Positions 25,566 through 29,623 of a stretch of 29,623 bases of DNA are shown here, piece by piece. The DNA is from JAZDLO01 sp043801935. Lineage in GTDB: Bacteria; Actinomycetota; Thermoleophilia; RBG-16-64-13. A model generated the notes under the pieces. The model was not told the origin of the DNA. It did not search any database and saw only the letters and a program-made list of their open reading frames with translations. The DNA lies in assembly GCA_043801935.1 (NCBI GenBank), contig JAZDLO010000135.1, positions 1 to 29,623 of the forward strand. The letters are read 5' to 3'. Every line of letters begins with the position of its first letter. The first letter of the stretch is position 1. A program made the position numbers and the translations under genes.

Positions 25566-25796
25566 TTAGCCGCCGGCAATGGCTGGAAAGAGACCAAGGC
25601 GGTCGCCGTCGCCAAGCGCAGAATCCAGCCCGGCGCCACGGCCGTTGACCATGACTATGTATACCTCTTGGGCACGGATACCGCCCTCGTTCACGACGTC
25701 CTTGACCGTGAGGCCCGGCCGGGCCTCCACCTGGAACTCGGCCGCTCCTTTCCCCGATTCTCGGGTGAGGTCGGCATAGAGTCGAACGTCTATCAT
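25566..25796 (-). CDS. MoaD/ThiS-family ubiquitin-like sulfur-carrier protein
   Basis: A 76-residue beta-grasp protein ending in Gly-Gly (FPAIAGG then TAA), the hallmark of MoaD/ThiS sulfur carriers, which are adenylated and thiocarboxylated at that terminus. The pattern MIDVRLYADL at the start, LTVKDVV in the middle, VMVNGRGAGLDSALGDGDRLGLFP near the end is typical: the GDGD-x-L turn precedes the tail. ATG 25796 is chosen because the frame upstream is basic, low-complexity sequence. No moaE, thiG, adenylating enzyme or tungsten oxidoreductase is adjacent, so whether it serves molybdopterin, thiazole or another thiolation is unknown. It precedes the aminotransferase by 33 bases and may be co-transcribed with it. 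Confidence 0.8.
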   Translation of the reverse strand: MIDVRLYADLTRESGKGAAEFQVEARPGLTVKDVVNEGGIRAQEVYIVMVNGRGAGLDSALGDGDRLGLFPAIAGG

Positions 25797-25964
25797 CCTG
25801 GGTCGCCTCTCGAGGATCGCCGTCGAGAAAAACCACGGCTTGAAGCCACGCCGGCGCGGGACGCGCGCGCATGCACCCGGCGAGAGTCTAGCATGCGGCC
25901 CCAGCGCCGCTCGTCGATGCGACTCTGCAGGCCCGCCCACTGGAACGGACTTCGGCTACAACTG

Positions 25965-27062
25965 TCATGGACTCGCCACGACGCACTCGACTCCTCGTCC
26001 CTTCAGGCCCCGGACCAAGCACCTGTTGTCCGACAGGCAGGAGGCCGGCCTCCTATCTCCCGATCTCCAGCGGTTCACGAGGCCCGGTTCCCGTATCAGT
26101 GGCCGGCATAACGAGACATAGTCGGTGACGCCTTCGCCGACCAGTCTCTCGGCGACCTCCAGAGTGCGGATGCCCCCCACCAGCATGAGCGGCACACGGA
26201 TCTCTTCCTTGTATCGCCTCGCGGCCGTCTCGTAGTAGGCTTCCGGTTCTCCAGGAGCGGGCTTCCCTTGACGCATGGTCTTCCTCTTGCCCGAAAGGAA
26301 GGTGCCGCCGCTCATCTCGATGGCGTCGATGCCGGCTTCCCCCAGCATGGCGGCGACCTGGAGCATGTCGTTCACCGTGAGGCCCCCTGGAAGAAAATCC
26401 TCGCAATTCAGTTTGATGATCACGGGAAAAGCAGGACCGACCGCCCTCCGCACTGCTTCGTAAACCTCGACGACCAGCCTCGCCCGGTTCCGGATATCAC
26501 CGCCATAGCCGTCCTCTCTCTTGTTGAAGAAAGGAGATAGGAACTGACCCAGCAGATACCCGTGCGCCGCGTGGATCTGCGCCGCGTCGAAGCCGGCGAC
26601 TTGGGCGCGACTCGCCGCGCGGGCGAAAGCCTGTATGACGTCCTCCAGATCGTCAGGGGTCATCTCGCTCCCGACGGGGCCGTCATCGGTTTGCATGACC
26701 GACGGCCCCAGGGGCCCCGGCTCGTCCGGGCCTGCGGAGGCGCGAAGCCCGGCGTGGGCGATCTGTAGGGCGATAGTGCCTCCCTTTGCATGCACCGCCG
26801 AGGTCATATCCTCGAGCCCAGGGATCATATCGTCGGTATGCGCTCCAAGCTGCCATCGGCCCGCCCGGCCTTCGACGCTTACGTATGCATGGCCGCTGAT
26901 GATCAGTCCGACACCGCCCAGCGCGAGGTCGGTCGACACTTTGACCAGTGCCGGAGTCGAGGAACCGTCGGGGGCGGCCAGGCCCTCCCAGGTCGCCGAC
27001 CGCACGAAGCGATTGGGAAGAACCAAGCCGTTGACAGTCGTCGCTTCGAAGAGCGTCGACAC
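25965..27062 (-). CDS. Old Yellow Enzyme-family NADH:flavin oxidoreductase
   Basis: An FMN-containing TIM-barrel ene-reductase of 365 residues. VLPNRFVRSATWEGLA opens the barrel, ALQIAHAGLRA gives a flavin contact, QIHAAHGYLLGQFLSPFFNKREDGYGG carries the His-x-x-His substrate-binding pair and the family-defining NKR-D-YGG motif, and MLVGGIRTLE with VSLCRPLIREP binds the FMN phosphate. The C-terminal CLSDNRCLVRGLKGRGVEC keeps a cysteine-rich linker that in 2,4-dienoyl-CoA reductase/TMA-dehydrogenase-like proteins leads to the Fe-S cluster, but the NAD-binding domain is missing and only three cysteines remain. GTG 27062 has AAGGAG at spacing 7. Substrate unknown. An inverted repeat lies just upstream at 27090-27111. 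Confidence 0.88.
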   Translation of the reverse strand: MSTLFEATTVNGLVLPNRFVRSATWEGLAAPDGSSTPALVKVSTDLALGGVGLIISGHAYVSVEGRAGRWQLGAHTDDMIPGLEDMTSAVHAKGGTIALQIAHAGLRASAGPDEPGPLGPSVMQTDDGPVGSEMTPDDLEDVIQAFARAASRAQVAGFDAAQIHAAHGYLLGQFLSPFFNKREDGYGGDIRNRARLVVEVYEAVRRAVGPAFPVIIKLNCEDFLPGGLTVNDMLQVAAMLGEAGIDAIEMSGGTFLSGKRKTMRQGKPAPGEPEAYYETAARRYKEEIRVPLMLVGGIRTLEVAERLVGEGVTDYVSLCRPLIREPGLVNRWRSGDRRPASCLSDNRCLVRGLKGRGVECVVASP

Positions 27063-27089
27063 GTGTGATCTCCTTCTCGAGTTCTCTCA

Positions 27090-27111
27090 GGTTCAGGAGG
27101 GCTCCTGAACC
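27090..27111. promoter_or_regulatory. Perfect 10-bp inverted repeat upstream of the OYE-family gene
   Basis: GGTTCAGGAG (27090-27099) and CTCCTGAACC (27102-27111) are exact complements separated by GG. The repeat begins 28 bases before the GTG of the reductase gene, in the divergent region shared with the zinc-knuckle gene. A two-base gap is too tight for a natural RNA hairpin loop, so a dimeric regulator site is the better reading, though opening one pair gives a four-base loop. Confidence 0.5.
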
Positions 27112-27168
27112 CCCTGGTCATGTTACACGACCTGTCGGCGGGCACCCAGCCAGGCGTCGCCTCCTGAG

Positions 27169-27194
27169 GGTCGGCTGGTATACTGTCGCCGACC
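27169..27194 (+). promoter_or_regulatory. Extended -10 promoter inside an inverted repeat, before the zinc-knuckle gene
   Basis: TATACT (27179-27184) is preceded by TG one base upstream (27176-27177), an extended -10. It is framed by exact complements GGTCGGC (27169-27175) and GCCGACC (27188-27194). There is no clear -35, as is common with extended -10 promoters. The predicted start near 27191 gives a leader of about 56 bases with AAGGAGG before ATG 27247. A regulator bound to the arms would cover the promoter. Confidence 0.45.
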
Positions 27195-27246
27195 ATCATC
27201 CGCATTTCCCAGCCGTTTTCGCGCGCCTGGGAAGGAGGCGTGAACC

Positions 27247-27540
27247 ATGTCTTTTCCCGACGACGTCTTCCCCCCGGACGACCGCTGTGAGATCTGCGGA
27301 GCCGGGCTGGACGATGAGATCGTTATCCAGGAGTTCGCCGATGGCAGCCTGGCCCGCTTGTGCGCGGAATGCGCCGCCGGGGCGGCCCTCGGGAACGGCT
27401 ACCACCCGGAACACGGTCTGCGGCAGTCAGACTCGGAGAGCGGACCCCAGGCCGATTCAGACCCGCTGGAGATGACCAAGGAACTGCTGACGCCGGTGGT
27501 CGACCTGATCGGCCTGCAGGGGAGATGCAGGCTGCTTTAG
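27247..27540 (+). CDS. Zinc-knuckle protein, probable N-terminal part of a frameshifted larger protein
   Basis: A 97-codon ORF of unknown function. It carries Cys14-x2-Cys17 and Cys39-x2-Cys42 with 21 residues between the pairs, a plausible four-Cys zinc site (CEICG and LCAEC), then a polar linker and a helix-forming segment KELLTPVVDLIGLQG. ATG 27247 has AAGGAGG 9 bases upstream. Codon use is strongly GC3-biased to about 27522, after which the last six codons are atypical (AGA, TGC, AGG, CTT). Slipping back one base in the GGGG at 27519-27522 continues in frame into the coiled-coil ORF below with no break in helical character, giving about 371 residues. I cannot say whether this is programmed, a mutation or a sequence error. 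Otherwise it is a separate small zinc protein overlapping the next gene. Confidence 0.6.
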   Translation: MSFPDDVFPPDDRCEICGAGLDDEIVIQEFADGSLARLCAECAAGAALGNGYHPEHGLRQSDSESGPQADSDPLEMTKELLTPVVDLIGLQGRCRLL

Positions 27541-28361
27541 GTCGGCTGGCTGCTTCGCTCGAGACATTCGCGGCCGGAGTTCTCACTGATAACCTGGACA
27601 AGACGGCCATCGTGGAAGACCGGGTGCAGACTCTGGAACGAGAGCTGGAACAGACCCGCGCCCGGCTGCAGGAGGCGGAAACCCTTCTGAACGCGGCCGC
27701 CGCCGCTCCGGCCAGCGCCGCAGAGAGCGCTGCGGGGAGCGTCGTGGCGGCCCCCGCCGAGATGGCGCCGGCCACCGAGGCCGCGCCATTTGTTGGCGTG
27801 GGCCCTGTCGCCGAAGCCGGTGCTTTCGGCGCCGAGGCCGACCGGCCCGCGACGGCACCCGATGTGGTTCCGATGGTCCCGCCCCCGAGCGGCGAACCGT
27901 CCCGCGGCTTCCGCCTCGAAGAGGTGCAGGCGGTCCAACGCTACTTCAACGAAAGCCCCTTCGCCGGGAAGACCCGGGATGTGCGCCGCAGCCTGGGCAA
28001 GCCGCAGGTGAACCTGACGCGGACCGCAGACCCCGAGCCCCGGACCTTAGTCACCGTCGCCTGGGACATCGTCTGGTATCAGTACCTTGTGGACCTCAGG
28101 CGCGACATCCCCAGTGATCAGCGCATCATCCTCCACCGTGAGGGCATGAGCCTGGACGAGTTGGCCGACCATTTCAAAGAGAAGAACGCTTCTGTCGACG
28201 ATCACGGCCGGCTGGACGCTTCCGAGCTCGAAGTCCGCTTGCTCAGCGATCCCTCGGCCTTGATCAGCGAGATGACTCCCGACGCGGAGAGAGCCCTCGA
28301 GGACGCCACCGAGGAGATCTGGGATCAGAGCGCATCGCCCGAGTTCAAGTGGGACGACTGA
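27525..28361 (+). CDS. Coiled-coil protein of unknown function, Ala-rich linker and acidic C-terminal domain
   Basis: A 278-residue ORF I do not recognise. Residues 1-60 form an amphipathic helix or coiled coil (DRVQTLERELEQTRARLQEAETLL), about 60-115 is an Ala/Pro/Glu-rich flexible linker, and about 125-278 is a folded acidic domain starting with FRLEEVQAVQRYFNESPFAG and containing TVAWDIVWYQYLVDLR and ILHREGMSLDELADHF. No signal peptide or membrane helix is seen. The only visible start, ATG 27525, has purines too close (AGGGG only 2 bases away) to work well, which supports a -1 frameshift from the zinc-knuckle ORF. The frame remains open back to 27360 but that translation is Arg/Pro/Gly-rich and unlike a protein. 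The DUF296 gene starts 13 bases after its stop, so the two are probably co-transcribed. Confidence 0.62.
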   Translation: MQAALGRLAASLETFAAGVLTDNLDKTAIVEDRVQTLERELEQTRARLQEAETLLNAAAAAPASAAESAAGSVVAAPAEMAPATEAAPFVGVGPVAEAGAFGAEADRPATAPDVVPMVPPPSGEPSRGFRLEEVQAVQRYFNESPFAGKTRDVRRSLGKPQVNLTRTADPEPRTLVTVAWDIVWYQYLVDLRRDIPSDQRIILHREGMSLDELADHFKEKNASVDDHGRLDASELEVRLLSDPSALISEMTPDAERALEDATEEIWDQSASPEFKWDD

Positions 28362-28374
28362 GAGGAGCGCCGAC

Positions 28375-28800
28375 ATGTTGAACGTGCAGGCGTCGATAGG
28401 GCCCGCGCACATACTCAAGCCCCCGTTCGGGAGCGACCTCCTCAAAGAGCTGGAAGCCTTCGTCCGGGCCGAAGGCGTCAACCTGGCCTGGCTTTCGGGC
28501 GTGGGCGCCGTAAGCAGGGCCACCATCCGGTACTACGACCAGCCGAAGCAGGAGTGGGTCGACCTGGAGCTCGACCAGCGGCTGGAGGTGGCCGGCCTGT
28601 TGGGCAACGTGTCACTCATGAACGGGGAGCCCATCGTGCACGTGCATATCACTCTCTGCGACGAGGAAGGCCGGTGCTACGGGGGTCATCTCGGGCACAA
28701 CACCCTGGTCTTCAACCTGGAGATCCTGCTGACCACCCTGTCCGGGCCTGCGCTTACCCGTAAGCTCGACCCCCAGACCGGGCTGACTCTCTGGCACTAG
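28375..28800 (+). CDS. DUF296/PPC-domain protein (PD1-like putative DNA- or ligand-binding protein)
   Basis: A 141-residue single-domain protein of the PPC/DUF296 fold, known as the C-terminal part of plant AT-hook proteins and as stand-alone bacterial trimers. The core LLKELEAFVRAEGVNLAWLSGVGAV, the LGNVSLMNGEPIVHVHITLCDEEG stretch and GGHLGHNTLVFNLEILL follow the family pattern; the conserved His residues (HVH and GHLGH) form the putative metal site in bacterial members. No AT-hook or other DNA-binding extension is present, so sequence-specific DNA binding is not supported. ATG 28375 has GAGGAG just upstream at normal spacing. It follows the coiled-coil gene by 13 bases. Confidence 0.82.
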   Translation: MLNVQASIGPAHILKPPFGSDLLKELEAFVRAEGVNLAWLSGVGAVSRATIRYYDQPKQEWVDLELDQRLEVAGLLGNVSLMNGEPIVHVHITLCDEEGRCYGGHLGHNTLVFNLEILLTTLSGPALTRKLDPQTGLTLWH

Positions 28801-28930
28801 CCCAGCCGCGGCACGGCCGGGGCGGCCGGGCATATGCCAGGTCTTACCGGCCATACGCGCAGTCGCAGGCACAAGTCTTGAAGGGACCAGGTCGATCCCC
28901 CCCGCGACCGGTGGTGACGTACGGAGGCGC

Positions 28931-29122
28931 TCAGCCCTCCCGGGTCATCCGGACCCCGCATTTAGGACATTTTTTCTTGTTGCATGGACTGCCGGCCGTA
29001 TGGGGCTCGCGGTAACCGCAACTCGGGCATACACACTGGCCGCCGGGACCGGCCGCAAGAGGGCCGCCCATTCCGCCTCCGCCGCCTCCACCAACAGGAC
29101 CTGTTCCGTCTCCTCTAGGCAT
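28931..29122 (-). CDS. Small glycine-rich zinc-ribbon protein (MPRGDGTGP family)
   Basis: A 63-residue protein. The first nine residues MPRGDGTGP are the signature N-terminus of small proteins found near dinitrogenase iron-molybdenum cofactor (NifX/NifB-like) proteins and related DUF5320 families. A Gly run follows (11-20), then a zinc or iron ribbon with Cys30, Cys32-x2-Cys35, Cys47 and Cys52-x2-Cys55 in rubredoxin-like knuckles (CPSCGY and CPKCG). ATG 29122 has GCGAGG at spacing about 6-7. It diverges from the DUF364 gene across a 115-base AT-rich region. A role in metal handling or redox is inferred from the family and the neighbour; no catalytic function is suggested. Confidence 0.75.
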   Translation of the reverse strand: MPRGDGTGPVGGGGGGGMGGPLAAGPGGQCVCPSCGYREPHTAGSPCNKKKCPKCGVRMTREG

Positions 29123-29237
29123 GATCGGCCTCGCTTTCGGGAGATACTTGGTTAACGCTGGTTTCTCAATCGTTTCAATTGTACTACTATGTAGATGCTA
29201 TTTCTAGTTAGATAACAAATACATCTATGGAGACCCG
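29123..29237. promoter_or_regulatory. AT-rich divergent promoter region
   Basis: From about 29160 to 29228 the sequence is clearly AT-rich in an otherwise GC-rich window. Toward the minus strand TTGAGA (29169-29164), 17 bases and TATCTC (29146-29141) form a candidate promoter for the zinc-ribbon gene. Toward the plus strand TACTAT (29185-29190) with TTTCTC 17 bases upstream, or TTGTAC at 29179, are candidates for the DUF364 gene. The repeat CTAC-TAT-GTAG (about 29184-29194) overlaps the -10. Confidence 0.45.
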
Positions 29238-29623
29238 ATGATCATCGAGGAGCTACGCAGCCATCTCTTACACCATTTCCCGGAACAGCGAGTTGCCGAC
29301 GTCCGCATCGGACTAGGCTACTCCGCTGTAATGCTCGAAGACGGCAACGCAGGCACGGCCTACACCTTTCGCCACGATGCAGCCTCAGGGTGCTCGGTGT
29401 TCATGGGCCGACGCCCCCTCGCCGGCAGAACCACCACCGAGATCCTGGAATACCTCGGTTCGCCGGATGTAGTGGAATGCTCGGTAGGCCTGGCTCTTGC
29501 CAACGCCATGGCCAACCGGCCTCACCCCGACCAGCAGGAGGGTGACATCCTGGATATCCTCCCCCTGCGTCCGGACGATCGGGTGGGCATGGTGGGCTAC
29601 TTCGGTCCCCTGGTGGCTCCACT
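29238..29623 (+). CDS. DUF4213/DUF364 putative heavy-metal chelation protein, 5' part (runs off the window)
   Basis: The frame opens at ATG 29238 (MIIEELRSHLLHHFPEQRV) and is uninterrupted to the right edge: 128 complete codons plus two bases. The order of motifs matches the DUF4213-DUF364 family: an N-terminal helix, VADVRIGLGYSAVMLEDG, AYTFR, then the SVGLALANAMANR helix, GDILDILPLRPDDRVGMVGYFGPLV leading into the Rossmann-like DUF364 domain. The family is annotated as putative heavy-metal chelation and is often near metal-cofactor, ABC transport or molybdenum genes; its biochemistry is poorly known. GGAG lies 5 bases before the ATG. The C-terminal half, about 120 residues in homologs, is outside the window. 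Confidence 0.78.
   Translation, partial: MIIEELRSHLLHHFPEQRVADVRIGLGYSAVMLEDGNAGTAYTFRHDAASGCSVFMGRRPLAGRTTTEILEYLGSPDVVECSVGLALANAMANRPHPDQQEGDILDILPLRPDDRVGMVGYFGPLVAP

Noticed and set aside
27360..27524. Upstream part of the coiled-coil frame as coding
   Set aside because: Arg/Pro/Gly-rich translation while the overlapping frame has zinc-binding cysteines and good codon use.
1..29623. tRNA, rRNA, CRISPR, insertion sequence or attachment site
   Set aside because: No cloverleaf-like arms with CCA-adjacent stems, no regularly spaced repeats, no transposase or integrase motif was found by eye; a tRNAscan and repeat search would be decisive.

Overview
The window is a gene-dense, GC-rich bacterial chromosome segment with 19 supported protein genes, the last cut by the right edge. 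I see no rRNA, tRNA, CRISPR array, insertion sequence or phage gene. The gene set points to an anaerobic or microaerophilic heterotroph: a Fe-S activator plus dehydratase-like pair, rubredoxin, a membrane pyrophosphatase, an Old-Yellow-Enzyme-type reductase, an archaeal-type phosphoglycerate mutase and a complete histidine-to-glutamate pathway. GC-rich third positions, GTG starts, an MMPL exporter and a long vertebrate-type urocanase would fit a deep-branching anaerobic actinobacterium. That assignment is inference; no taxonomic marker is present.

Left part, plus strand (1-11892): an ion antiporter of the NhaD/ArsB type; a large two-domain acyl-CoA dehydratase activase followed directly, in the same frame and after a single TAG, by its HgdB-like partner; an MMPL exporter; then a small FMN split-barrel protein that overlaps a PEP-synthase-like phosphotransferase with rifampicin-phosphotransferase-like domain order.

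Centre, minus strand (11822-22407): a hut operon read hutH-hutI-glutamate formimidoyltransferase-hutU, which takes histidine to glutamate and transfers the formimino group to tetrahydrofolate. Its histidine ammonia-lyase has Ala-Cys-Gly in place of the usual Ala-Ser-Gly cofactor triad. Upstream lies a KimA-type potassium importer with a clear sigma70-like promoter, and before it a membrane pyrophosphatase with the potassium-independent lysine signature.

Right part (22408-29623): a 421-base gene-free stretch leads into a tiny rubredoxin gene. A minus-strand group follows: phosphoglycerate mutase, aminotransferase, a MoaD/ThiS-like carrier and an OYE-family reductase. From 27247 the plus strand holds a zinc-knuckle ORF that appears to be joined by a -1 frameshift to a coiled-coil protein of unknown function, then a DUF296/PPC protein. 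The window ends with a divergent pair, a glycine-rich zinc-ribbon protein and a DUF364-type putative metal-chelation protein, separated by an unusually AT-rich promoter region. Several intergenic regions carry inverted repeats placed over or beside promoter-like elements.
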